Shown here in pieces: positions 30,799 through 38,294 of a stretch of 64,000 nucleotides of DNA. The stretch's first letter is position 1, and the number at the start of each line of letters is the position of its first letter. The notes beneath the pieces were generated by a model. That model did not search any database. It worked only from the letters and a program-made list of their open reading frames with translations, and was not told the DNA's origin. This DNA comes from Gluconobacter morbifer G707 (GTDB lineage: Bacteria; Pseudomonadota; Alphaproteobacteria; Acetobacterales; Acetobacteraceae): NCBI RefSeq assembly GCF_000234355.1, contig NZ_AGQV01000002.1:62001-126000 (forward strand). The letters are read 5' to 3'. The position numbers were made by a program, and so were the translations under genes.

Positions 30799-31599
30799 TT
30801 ACACCTCTCCGTATATGACCAGAATCAGGTCAGGACGGCCATCGACGGCGAAGGTTGAAACCTCGAAGGTCTGGGGACCGTGAACCGGATGGTGGAACGT
30901 CTTGGCGCCATGCTCGAATGTATGGATCGTCCGGTCATGCCACATCGCCCTGAATTCAGGACTGGCCGCGCAGAGTTCTGCGACCAGAGGCGCGATCGTC
31001 TCCGAAGCACCTGCCCGGGCCGCATCCATCCTGAAACTGCTGACGATGAAGCGGGCAGCACTTTCCCAGTCCGGATGGAGTGTCCGGGCGCGGGGATCAA
31101 GAAAGATCAGCCGCAGGATATTGCGATGTTCGGGAGGCAGTAACGCGAAATCCGTCATCAGTTCTGTGGCAGCGCGGTTCCAGGCCACCATCTGCCAGAT
31201 CGCACTGCGGATAAAGGCCGGACTGGGATTAAGATTATCCAGCACACGCTGAAGTCTCGGCGTGACGCCCATGTCCTGACGGTAACGCGCTTCGGGCGCT
31301 CGCCTCAGCCCGAGAAGGAAAAGATGCTCCCGTTCGGCGTCCGTCAGCATCAGGGCATCTGACAGTCGTTCTAAGGCAGCGGCCGATGGTATTCCGCCAC
31401 GTCCCTGCTCAAGCCAAGTGTACCACGTTACGCTCAGGCTCGCGCGTTGCGCGACTTCCTCACGCCGTAATCCCGGAGTTCGCCGACGAATGGCTGGAAA
31501 TCCCAGTGCGGCGGGGTCGAGCTTCAGACGCGCATTGCGGAGATAGACGCCCAGTTCTTTCTCAGTGGAGTGCGGATCGCTCATCCTGTTAGTGCTCAT
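30799..31599 (-). CDS. XRE-family regulator with MmyB-like ligand-binding domain
   Basis: The 266-residue protein has an N-terminal helix-turn-helix (RRRTPGLRREEVAQRASLSV, then TWYTWLEQGRG) and a C-terminal PAS-like domain of the MmyB type, with NPSPAFIRSAIWQMVAWNRAA and MWHDRTIHTFEHGAKTFHHP. Such regulators bind small lipids or fatty acids in Streptomyces and relatives and often control an adjacent oxidoreductase. Here the divergent gene is a ketopantoate-reductase-like protein, its probable target. The ligand is unknown. Confidence 0.88.
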   Translation of the reverse strand: MSTNRMSDPHSTEKELGVYLRNARLKLDPAALGFPAIRRRTPGLRREEVAQRASLSVTWYTWLEQGRGGIPSAAALERLSDALMLTDAEREHLFLLGLRRAPEARYRQDMGVTPRLQRVLDNLNPSPAFIRSAIWQMVAWNRAATELMTDFALLPPEHRNILRLIFLDPRARTLHPDWESAARFIVSSFRMDAARAGASETIAPLVAELCAASPEFRAMWHDRTIHTFEHGAKTFHHPVHGPQTFEVSTFAVDGRPDLILVIYGEV

Positions 31600-31727
31600 A
31601 CCCCTGTAAGCTCACGGCTTTACCCGTGTATCTCATCCGGTCCAGTCTGTCCTCTTTCAGGCCATCAGTCCGGCTTTCCATTCTGACTTCGGGCTCATCT
31701 CATCTTTGAGAACGCAAAGGCACAGAT

Positions 31728-32636
31728 ATGAGCGTAGTATCCTCCGCTTCTTTTTCCCCGCTCCGCATCGCAATTCTGGGCGGGGGCAGGATCGGAAGCG
31801 CCTTTGCCTTCCATATGGCACGAAAGATGGAGCATGAGGTGACGATCGTCGCTCGCCCGGATTCTGCGCGTCTTGCACAGTTGCAGCGGGATGGCGGTGT
31901 TGTCACGACGACAGGGGAGCATGTCCCGGCGATCATTTGTGAGAGGCTGGATGAAAGCATCCCGTATGATCTCGTGCTCGTGACGGTCAAGGACTATCAG
32001 GTCAGAGCGCTTTTACCGACGCTGAAGCGCAGTGCGGCCCGGACGGTCCAGTTCATGTTCATGACGTTCAATCCGGACCGCCTGCAACAGGATGTCGGTC
32101 CTGAACGTGCCGCACTCGGCATGCCGTTCTTTCAGTCCGATTTCGATGAGGATGGGCGTCTCCGAACTGTCGTCGGCAAGCGTGAAACGCTGACGGACAA
32201 CCTGCACTGGGCTCAGATTTTCAGGACTGCCGGGCTGCCCGCACGGCATGAGCCTCAAATGGCTCTGTGGCTGCGCTGTCACGTTCCGCTTGGTGTCGCG
32301 TTTGAAAGCGTGGCGGTCGCTGCTGAGAAAAGAGGTAAAGGTGCTGCATGGAGCCGCGCCCGAACGCTGGCCATTGGCATACGGGCCTGTTTCGCCATGA
32401 TCCGCGGTCAGGGATACGATATTTATCCCAAAGACAAGGCGAGACTGGAAAAGCTGCCGGTTTTCGTCGTTGCCGGAATGCTCTGGGGACTGTCACGCGT
32501 TCCCTCGTTCCGCACTCTTCTGGCGACAGGAGAAACCGAGTGCTGTGCTCTGGTCGACGATATGCTTGCCTCAGCGGCGACGCTCGGACAATCCGTCGAT
32601 CTTGATGCGGTTCGCGCTATGAAACCCGCGTCATGA
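31728..32636 (+). CDS. Ketopantoate reductase (ApbA/PanE)-family protein
   Basis: This 302-residue Rossmann-fold protein has the N-terminal motif IAILGGGRIGSAFAFHMA followed by VTIVARPDSARL and LVLVTVKDYQV, as in PanE. The conserved lysine and asparagine of true PanE are not clearly placed: the expected NG segment reads MTFNPDRL. The C-terminal domain is helical and divergent. It is therefore probably a paralogue acting on another 2-oxo acid or imine, not the pantothenate enzyme. It is divergent from the XRE/MmyB-type regulator. Confidence 0.75.
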   Translation: MSVVSSASFSPLRIAILGGGRIGSAFAFHMARKMEHEVTIVARPDSARLAQLQRDGGVVTTTGEHVPAIICERLDESIPYDLVLVTVKDYQVRALLPTLKRSAARTVQFMFMTFNPDRLQQDVGPERAALGMPFFQSDFDEDGRLRTVVGKRETLTDNLHWAQIFRTAGLPARHEPQMALWLRCHVPLGVAFESVAVAAEKRGKGAAWSRARTLAIGIRACFAMIRGQGYDIYPKDKARLEKLPVFVVAGMLWGLSRVPSFRTLLATGETECCALVDDMLASAATLGQSVDLDAVRAMKPAS

Positions 32637-32809
32637 CGGAGCCTGCATTCTTCCAGAATCAAGGCGGGTTTACCATGACGAACTCTACCGTACGAATGAC
32701 GGCTTACCATTTATTTTGACCGCAACCCGACATTCCGTTCACCCCCTATAACAGACAGGAAGTTTCGTAACGAAAGTCCCGATCTCTCCTAAGAAGATCG
32801 GGGCTGCGC

Positions 32810-32893
32810 TCAGGCTGCCTGCAGCTCGTTCACCGACGCACCAAAGTCTTCAGTATTAGTTCGTACAGATCCGCCAGAAACCCCGCTAATCTA
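32810..32893 (-). pseudogene. Remnant of the 3' end of a papain-like prophage gene
   Basis: On the minus strand the last codons read EDFGASVNELQAA then stop. This matches EGFDALVSELQAA, the end encoded by the papain-like peptidase gene 880 bp away once its frameshift is repaired. An 18-base stretch (CAGGCTGCCTGCAGCTCG) is identical in both. The open frame upstream lasts only about 27 codons, so this is a fragment. Confidence 0.65.
32858..32881 (+). repeat. Imperfect 24-bp direct repeat, copy 2
   Basis: AGTTCGTACAGATCCGCCAG plus AAAC, 21 of 24 positions equal to 27033-27056. It lies inside the gene remnant. It may be a recombination site or a shared coding fragment. Confidence 0.6.
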
Positions 32894-33012
32894 GCGAGTC
32901 CCGATGCGAGAGGAAAAAGCAGCTTTTTAGCAAAGGACAAGTCAAGAACAAATTATGATGTTAAGTTCTTGTTAACGAATTTTGTTTCGACTATTTAGGG
33001 AGTAGATACGAG

Positions 33013-33042
33013 AAAAGGACGGGAGTAGAGGCCCGTCCTTTT
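33013..33042. terminator. Strong bidirectional terminator
   Basis: A perfect 11-bp stem AAAAGGACGGG / CCCGTCCTTTT encloses AGTAGAGG. The A and T tracts work on both strands, insulating the prophage end from the upstream block. Confidence 0.85.
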
Positions 33043-33068
33043 CAATTCCACAAGCGACGGAACCGCCC

Positions 33069-33449
33069 GTGGAAGTGCCAAGTCATGTTAGCTGTTCGCT
33101 GTATGAGGACGCAACAGGCATCGGTCAAGGCGGTTCTCATTTTTGTGAGGATTTTGTCATGCCTTCAGGGCAAATTACTTTTGACGGCCTTAATGACGCA
33201 CAAGTTGCGGTCATTTTCGATGAAAAAAAATCGAATGAAGGCCGTTTTTCGTTGGTTAATATTACCGCGATCAACGGACCAGGCTTTTCACCGCCTTTCG
33301 GCTACCCTCGTCCAAGTTTTCCACCGCCGCCGCAGCCGCCGGCACCCCCAGGCGGAACTTCACTTTATAATGTTACCCTTGGATGGTCACAGCCTGCAGA
33401 CTTTCCTGTAATTTCTCAGCTGTTCCAAAAACTTAGCCAAGTTCCTTAA
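33069..33449 (+). CDS. Small AT-rich protein with proline-rich segment, unknown
   Basis: The frame starts at GTG 33069 (126 residues). An alternative is ATG 33159 with GTGAGG 8 nt upstream (96 residues). The product has two cysteines near the N-terminus, a compact polar part (PSGQITFDGLNDAQVAVIFD), a proline-rich linker (FPPPPQPPAPPGG) and a short end. There is no signal peptide and I do not recognise it. It is AT-rich relative to its neighbours and on the opposite strand to the prophage late genes, typical of a moron (an added lysogenic-conversion gene). A strong terminator precedes it. Confidence 0.45.
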   Translation: MEVPSHVSCSLYEDATGIGQGGSHFCEDFVMPSGQITFDGLNDAQVAVIFDEKKSNEGRFSLVNITAINGPGFSPPFGYPRPSFPPPPQPPAPPGGTSLYNVTLGWSQPADFPVISQLFQKLSQVP

Positions 33450-33607
33450 TGGCCATCCAACTTCTCCCGGGCGTGTCGACTTGCGCTCGGGAGTTCTGAG
33501 ACAAAAATAAAAGCAGCACCTGCGTCTTCTGATGAAATTAAATACCTTGTTGTCACTAGAGCGTTACCGTTACGGTATTGAATTTCAATGTAAGCATCTT
33601 TGTTCAT
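33446..33607 (-). CDS. Small protein of 53 residues, unknown
   Basis: An ATG at 33607 preceded by AGGGA (9 nt spacing) opens a 53-codon frame, MNKDAYIEIQYRNGNALVTT and onward, ending in TAA. Codon use is AT-rich like the convergent gene, whose stop it overlaps by four bases. A GC-rich hairpin (CTCCCGGGCG / CGCTCGGGAG, 33464-33493) lies inside its 3' part and could terminate the convergent gene. No family is recognised. Confidence 0.45.
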   Translation of the reverse strand: MNKDAYIEIQYRNGNALVTTRYLISSEDAGAAFIFVSELPSASRHAREKLDGH

Positions 33608-33655
33608 GACAATTTATCCCTAGGTATTGGTTCATTAATTAAAGTCTCTCAGATG

Positions 33656-34465
33656 TTACCGGTTAACCTGGTTTTGATCTGAGAAGGTGACAATCAGGCT
33701 GCCTGCAGCTCGCTCACGAGCGCGTCGAACCCTTCGCCGTCGGGGGAAAGACCGTGAATAGGTCAGCCAGTTCTCCCGCGACAGCAGGCCATAGGCTTCA
33801 TCGGCAATGGCCGCGAACGTGGACCAGGGCATGAACGTCCGCGTACCCCAGGTGTTGAAGAACACGCCCTCGACCGTGTAGCCCACCAGCGCAATGGCAT
33901 GACCACCCGCCGGTGTCAGCTCATCGCCGGACAGTCTGTCCAGATCCCATGTCTCGCCCAGACCAAGCGACAGAAACCCTTTCGGCATGACAACGCCGGC
34001 CAGAACGCCGCCGAGATAGCAGATCGCCCGTTTGAGGCCGTCCTCATCGGACGGCGGAATGGAGCCGTAGGCGGTCAGGACGTCCAGGGTCTGTCCCGGA
34101 CGCGGCAGGCCGGTCCTGCGCCAGTAATTCAGCTCATCGAGCAGGACCGTGCCGTTGTCGTTCGCGCCCGTGGCCGGATCGAAGCCGGTCACATCCGCAT
34201 AGGCCGTCAGAACCGTCGTGGTGGCGAGCACGACAAGCGCCTGCGCGGCCTGCGTCCACGTCGCCACCAGAGCGGCGTAGGCTGCAAAGGCGCAGCATCC
34301 GTACCGGTCATTGCCCCACATCTGATAGGGCACGCCGGCCGACCAGTCTTTGGAGGCGGGAATGGCCGGCAGCTTCTCGGCCAGAAGCGGCGCAAGCCGG
34401 TAGGTGCGCGGGTCATGTCTGGGAGGCCGTTTGCCAAGACAGCGACCGGTGAAAGGAGCGCTCAT
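33656..34465 (-). CDS. Papain-like cysteine peptidase of prophage, probable 3' frameshift
   Basis: The 269-residue frame has the ordered Cys-His-Asn of papain-fold peptidases: NDRYGCCAFAAYAALV with Cys57/58, AGGHAIALVGYTVEG with His189, and VFFNTWGTRTFMPWSTFA with Asn204. No signal peptide is seen. After SRSF (residue 240) the frame turns into an Arg-rich tail. If one base is removed from the five-C run (five G at 33742-33746 on the plus strand), the product ends PDGEGFDALVSELQAA at 33694, like the remnant at 32810. So an indel or sequencing error near the 3' end is likely. The catalytic part is unaffected. It overlaps the NlpC/YiiX-like gene by four bases. The substrate is unknown. Confidence 0.75.
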   Translation of the reverse strand: MSAPFTGRCLGKRPPRHDPRTYRLAPLLAEKLPAIPASKDWSAGVPYQMWGNDRYGCCAFAAYAALVATWTQAAQALVVLATTTVLTAYADVTGFDPATGANDNGTVLLDELNYWRRTGLPRPGQTLDVLTAYGSIPPSDEDGLKRAICYLGGVLAGVVMPKGFLSLGLGETWDLDRLSGDELTPAGGHAIALVGYTVEGVFFNTWGTRTFMPWSTFAAIADEAYGLLSRENWLTYSRSFPRRRRVRRARERAAGSLIVTFSDQNQVNR

Positions 34466-34995
34466 GGGTTCACCTTTGGAGCAGGCACGACAACGGCCGG
34501 CTTCTGGCGCAAGGCCAGCCGTTCCGTGCCAATACAGGTTGTGAGATTTTCGACCCGGCCAGCGGCATACAGATCGGTCAGAAGCTGATCGCCCGTCACA
34601 AGCCGCCTGCTGGATGCAAAGACGCCGGCCGCCGCAAGCGCGTCATAGACGTACTCGAAGCAGTAGGCATGGCCCGGGCGTTGCATGGACTGGATGCGGA
34701 ACGCCCAGCCGAGCATCGCCAGCACGTCGTAGGACGTCCCGAGCATGGACTGGCAGTACGCGACCGCTCTGGCCGTCTCTTCATCCGTAAGCCGGATCGC
34801 ATAGGACTGCCCGGTCCGGGGCGGCATGCCGAAAGACCGGTCCGTCGGACCGACACCGACAATGCGCGGGAAGGTGGCCGAATAGAGCGTGCCATCCAGT
34901 TCGATTGTCGCGTGGGAGAACGTGCTCTCCAGCCGCCAGCAGATCAGCCGCCCGAACGGGTCAGCCGGGTAATACAGGCGTACCGTGGCCGCCAT
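34462..34995 (-). CDS. Permuted papain-fold (YiiX/NlpC-P60-like) hydrolase of prophage
   Basis: The ATG at 34995 overlaps the stop of the small membrane protein (TGATG) and gives 177 residues. The His comes first (STFSHATIELDGTLYSATFP, His28) and the Cys later (PGHAYCFEYVYDALAAAGVF, Cys112), the circularly permuted order of YiiX/YaeF-type NlpC/P60 enzymes. These cleave amide or thioester bonds in peptidoglycan or lipids. The C-terminal 50 residues are unassigned. It sits between a small membrane protein and a papain-like peptidase in the terminal cassette. The activity is inferred from fold motifs only. Confidence 0.7.
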   Translation of the reverse strand: MAATVRLYYPADPFGRLICWRLESTFSHATIELDGTLYSATFPRIVGVGPTDRSFGMPPRTGQSYAIRLTDEETARAVAYCQSMLGTSYDVLAMLGWAFRIQSMQRPGHAYCFEYVYDALAAAGVFASSRRLVTGDQLLTDLYAAGRVENLTTCIGTERLALRQKPAVVVPAPKVNP

Positions 34996-35114
34996 CAGTG
35001 CATTCTCCCGATCAGATAAGCGGCCAGCAGGAGGACCGCGACAAAGGCTGTCGGCAGTCCCCACGCCAGCAGGGCATCCCCGCCAGACAGGTCCGGCGGA
35101 GGCATTGCAAACAT
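34995..35114 (-). CDS. Small single-span membrane protein of prophage (39 residues)
   Basis: ATG 35114 overlaps the stop of the Tat-lipoprotein gene (TGATG), and the TGA stop overlaps the ATG of the next gene. The product has one hydrophobic helix of about 20 residues (LPTAFVAVLLLAAYLIG) after a Pro/Gly-rich N-terminus and a short basic end (RMH). Both overlaps make it likely real. It could be a holin-like or anchoring peptide. Confidence 0.65.
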   Translation of the reverse strand: MFAMPPPDLSGGDALLAWGLPTAFVAVLLLAAYLIGRMH

Positions 35115-35686
35115 CAGGCCAGGCCGTGACGCTTGCGGATCGCTTCGATGGCAACAGCCCGGGACGTTTCCGAACTGGCGCCCCGACGGTCTGCCGTCAC
35201 GGCAGAGACAGCGCTCGTCAGGAGACCGGCCACATCCGCCACATCCGTCGCCACACTGTTGATCCTGCTTTCCAGCGTCGCAGACAGGTTCGCGCCTTCT
35301 GCCGTCACGGCTGCGGCAATACCGGCCGCACCCTGGCGGATGTCGGCGATGACCGAGGTGATGGCGGACGGAACGCTACTGCTATCGAACGTCAGGACCG
35401 TCGTCGTGCCGGCGAAAGCAGTATAACCTGCCAGCCCCTGCTCGATCAGCGCGATGGCCGTATTGACAGCGGTAACGATGGCCGCCGGGACGCTCGTGAA
35501 GCCGAGGACGGTCTTCGCGACATCCAGCGCCGTGTCCACCTCCGAGATGATCTCGGCATTCTGGATATGGATCGTGGTCACGCCATTGCTGGTCGAGGAG
35601 CTGATCGTCCCACAGGCGGCCAGCCCGGCCACCGCCGAACCTGCCAGGGCGGCTTTCAGGAAGCCGCGGCGGGAAGGATTACGCAT
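35114..35686 (-). CDS. Prophage Tat-type lipoprotein of unknown function
   Basis: From ATG 35686 the product (190 residues) starts with a twin-arginine signal, SRRGFLKAALAGSAVAG, ending in the lipobox LAAC, so Cys is about residue 25. The mature part is Ala/Val/Ser-rich and predicted helical (DTALDVAKTVLGFTSVPAAI, later VTAEGANLSATLESRINSVA), without known domain. A Tat-exported lipoprotein is unusual for a phage. An outer-membrane (o-spanin-like) role in lysis, or surface exclusion of other phages, are both possible. Its start overlaps the upstream gene by eight bases. Confidence 0.7.
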   Translation of the reverse strand: MRNPSRRGFLKAALAGSAVAGLAACGTISSSTSNGVTTIHIQNAEIISEVDTALDVAKTVLGFTSVPAAIVTAVNTAIALIEQGLAGYTAFAGTTTVLTFDSSSVPSAITSVIADIRQGAAGIAAAVTAEGANLSATLESRINSVATDVADVAGLLTSAVSAVTADRRGASSETSRAVAIEAIRKRHGLA

Positions 35687-35975
35687 GGGCCGGGATCTCC
35701 TGCGCAGTGGAAGCACCAGAAGCCTCCGTCTCGGTGCTCACCTTCGTCTCAGCGGCTGTCACCGTATCGGTGATGCCATCGAAGGCCCTGGCCAGACCGG
35801 CATCGATGCCCGACAGGTTCAGGGACGGATCAAGACGCGGGACCAGCGTCTGGGCCAGCAGGGACACGGCCGTCCCGACCAGGGCGAGATCGGCCTTCAC
35901 GGCATCGCTCTCATGCCTGCCGGCAACCGTGGAGACGAGGGTCTGGAGAGAGGTCAGGGAATTCAGATCAGCCAC
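35679..35975 (-). CDS. Prophage helical protein, unknown
   Basis: I choose GTG 35975, with GGAGG 7 nt upstream, giving 98 residues. The product is Ala/Leu/Thr-rich (VADLNSLTSLQTLVSTVAG, then SLLAQTLVPRLDPSLNLSGI) with a polar Thr/Glu end. It resembles the mature part of the adjacent lipoprotein in composition and may form a helical bundle with it. It is the first gene after a terminator, so a promoter must lie near 35980-36090, but I cannot pick one out. Confidence 0.55.
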   Translation of the reverse strand: MADLNSLTSLQTLVSTVAGRHESDAVKADLALVGTAVSLLAQTLVPRLDPSLNLSGIDAGLARAFDGITDTVTAAETKVSTETEASGASTAQEIPAHA

Positions 35976-35988
35976 AGGGGCCTCCAAT

Positions 35989-36012
35989 AAAAAAGGCGCC
36001 CCGAAGGACGCC
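35989..36012 (-). terminator. Terminator on the minus strand before the terminal cassette
   Basis: Read on the minus strand, GGCGTCC-TTCG-GGGCGCC is followed by TTTTTT. It separates the 106-residue membrane protein gene from the terminal cassette. Confidence 0.85.
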
Positions 36013-36098
36013 GTGAGAGATGCCGGTCTGACAGCGGGTGCGCTGCCTCCTCCGGCGATGGGACTGAGAGAGCCGGGACCGGTCCGCAGAGGGTTCAG

Positions 36099-36422
36099 TC
36101 ACGTGTCCGGCTTTTTCTTCGTCAGGACATCGATGCCGTGACCGGTCAGGAGGGCCCTGGCCTTCTCCCTGTCCTGATACGGCACCATCACGCCTGTCCG
36201 GCCGCACTGGATCCGGTTGGCCGCCCTGCCGAGATTGGCCGCGCCCCAGGTGATGGCGACGTAGACCGCCTTCTTCAGGGCATAGCGAGGCGCGCCCGGC
36301 TTCGGCGGCAGGATGAAAGGCGCGATGCAGTTGCACAGCCCGGACAGGGCCAGCAGCACCAGCAGCGCCCAGCCGAAATCCTTGGCTGGCAGCATCGCCA
36401 CCAGCAGGGTCACAGGGTCCAT
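36099..36422 (-). CDS. Holin-like or small membrane protein of prophage
   Basis: ATG 36422 (MDPVTLLVAMLPAKDFGWAL) gives 107 residues with one or two hydrophobic helices (residues 4-12 and 17-38), then a basic Pro-rich part and a cytosolic tail ending KKKPDT. Its size and topology are compatible with a holin, but no family match is recognised. It is bounded by terminators on both sides, so it is transcribed as its own unit. Confidence 0.5.
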   Translation of the reverse strand: MDPVTLLVAMLPAKDFGWALLVLLALSGLCNCIAPFILPPKPGAPRYALKKAVYVAITWGAANLGRAANRIQCGRTGVMVPYQDREKARALLTGHGIDVLTKKKPDT

Positions 36423-36442
36423 AATCTCAGGTTCCGGATAAG

Positions 36443-36464
36443 AAAAAACCGCCCGAAAGGCGGT
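36443..36464 (-). terminator. Terminator after the tailspike gene
   Basis: On the minus strand ACCGCC-TTTCG-GGCGGT is followed by TTTTT. It lies about 50 nt after the stop of the tailspike gene. Confidence 0.88.
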
Positions 36465-36515
36465 ATGATCGGGCGATAGCAGGGGCAAATTGCACGCAGC
36501 AAGACAACAGGCGCG

Positions 36516-38294
36516 TCAAGCTTCCACGGCGTTTCCATCGCACATCGAGCACCATTTCGTGCCATCGTAGAAAACAGAAACGCCGGTTCCAGCCCCGGCT
36601 GCTTCAGACGGTTTGCGGCCATTGCTGGCGAACGTCATACACCCGGCTTTCAGGTCAGAAGTCGTGCTGGTCGTCGGAAGCCCGGCTACTGTATAGACCC
36701 CGGTTCCGAGCGTTGCGTCGGCCAAAACTGTTCCCGTCGTGGCGTTCGCAGAGAAGACCGGAGCGCCTGCCGCATTGTTGTAAATGACAAAGTTGCCATC
36801 GTTCTGGAAGCGGGCGCCACTGTTTGTGCCGTAGTTGATGAAGAAAGAATGTTCGCCAACGGAGTAGGTGTAATCGGAATCATACGTCGTACCCGCGACA
36901 TCCGAAAAGATGACACTTCCTGTCGCCGTATTCGTGAAGTCGCCATGCTGCATGTTGACAGCCAGCATGTTGCTCCATTCACCTGCAATGGTTAGGTTAC
37001 CGGCACAACTGACGCCATTCATGGACATCACTGATGTCGCACTGGCACTGGTGACGCTGATATCCTGATCCACATAAATATTGCTGAACAGTACGTGATT
37101 CAGCGTTGCGGATAGCGTGATGTTTCCGAACACAACCATGTTCGAGAATGTGCAGTCTTCCAGCGACGTGGCGGGATTAAGCGCGAACCACTGCGCACCC
37201 TCCATGTTCCATTCGCTGTTGGATACGATCAGCCTGCGAATAGTGGTCCACGTGGCATCAGAAACGATGCCGTATTTGATCGTTTCGACGTAGCAGTTGG
37301 TGACTGTAATCAGCCCGGTATCGGAGATTGAGCCGGTCGTCTGATTGTTGAAGTTCAGCCAGTTCGTGACCAGTACGCCACCGCCCTGATTGAACTGGCA
37401 GTTCGTGAACGCAATCGTATTCGGGCCGCCCGCCGCATTGCCCGTGTTGCCGCCGGTGATCGAGACATAGTTGGTGCAGGCCAGGTCGCCCGAACCGTTC
37501 ATGCCAAAGCGAGAATTGGAGACACGGACTTCCGGGAAGGAATCCACGACAAGATGCGAGGACTGGATGCGCCCCGTGTTGCAGAAATCCATCCACAGCG
37601 TAATGCCGTCCGGATCTGCGCCCTGCACATAGAATCCGTCGTCATGCCCATAGCAGCAGATGTTCCGAAGAACGACGCCCTGAGAGTTGACGACGTGGAC
37701 GCCAATACTTCCGGAGGGAATCGTGGAAGATGCGCCGCCCTGGCGCATGACGGCCACGTTTTCGAACCGTGCGCCCTGCCAGACTTCGCCGCCTACGGTT
37801 CCGATCCGGACGCAGTCCCCGACGCTCTCAGCGAACTCGAAGATGCAGCCCTTCGTAGGAGGGTTGCTCATGATCGGGCCGCTCATGCCGTAGAGAGCGA
37901 CGTTCGGCGGAATAATGATTGTGGAGGCGCAGTAATATGTTCCGGGCGGAATGAAGATGGCGCTGACCCCGGATGCAAGCGCCAGATTGATCGCAGGCGC
38001 GCAGTCAAATTCCCCGTCTGCAATGGCCCCGAAATCGCAGATCGAGAGAAGGCCGCCAAGGAGGTTTTCCAGGGTCCGGAAAACTGTGCCTCCGGTCGCC
38101 TTGATTGTCAGATCGCTTGCCGTCCCCCCCGAAATGGCAGGGGTATAAAGCTGGGTATTCTCTGCCTGACCGTCTTCCGCATCGATTTTCGTCTCGAACT
38201 GCGCGGCCACCTTGGTGGAGGGGAGAATATTGGCCGGATTACCGGTCGCCATAAAGGACGGCCAGTTTGGATAAGAATTGGTAACAGCCGCCAT
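36516..38294 (-). CDS. Tailspike-like protein with pectate-lyase beta-helix
   Basis: The ATG at 38294 overlaps the previous stop (TGATG) and gives 592 residues. Residues 75-115 carry the pectate-lyase-3 entry FGAIADGEFDCAPAINLALA and IFIPPGTYYCASTIIIPPNV. Several hundred residues of beta-helix-like Asn/Thr/Gly/Val repeats follow (for example GGTVFRTLENLLGG before it and NLTIAGEWSNMLAVNMQHGD later). The C-terminus is small. Such proteins bind or cleave host polysaccharide. It lies after the lysis genes instead of in the fibre module, which suggests later acquisition. Confidence 0.75.
   Translation of the reverse strand: MAAVTNSYPNWPSFMATGNPANILPSTKVAAQFETKIDAEDGQAENTQLYTPAISGGTASDLTIKATGGTVFRTLENLLGGLLSICDFGAIADGEFDCAPAINLALASGVSAIFIPPGTYYCASTIIIPPNVALYGMSGPIMSNPPTKGCIFEFAESVGDCVRIGTVGGEVWQGARFENVAVMRQGGASSTIPSGSIGVHVVNSQGVVLRNICCYGHDDGFYVQGADPDGITLWMDFCNTGRIQSSHLVVDSFPEVRVSNSRFGMNGSGDLACTNYVSITGGNTGNAAGGPNTIAFTNCQFNQGGGVLVTNWLNFNNQTTGSISDTGLITVTNCYVETIKYGIVSDATWTTIRRLIVSNSEWNMEGAQWFALNPATSLEDCTFSNMVVFGNITLSATLNHVLFSNIYVDQDISVTSASATSVMSMNGVSCAGNLTIAGEWSNMLAVNMQHGDFTNTATGSVIFSDVAGTTYDSDYTYSVGEHSFFINYGTNSGARFQNDGNFVIYNNAAGAPVFSANATTGTVLADATLGTGVYTVAGLPTTSTTSDLKAGCMTFASNGRKPSEAAGAGTGVSVFYDGTKWCSMCDGNAVEA

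Larger units (their letters stand above)
32637..33068. other. Junction region between chromosomal block and prophage end
   Basis: No intact gene is seen. The stretch holds a palindrome near 32763-32775 (TTTCGTAACGAAA), the hairpin CCCGATCT / AGATCGGG (32778-32803), a gene remnant, repeat copy 2 and a strong terminator. From about 32920 it becomes clearly AT-rich, unlike both flanks, which suggests recent insertion or recombination. Confidence 0.6.
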
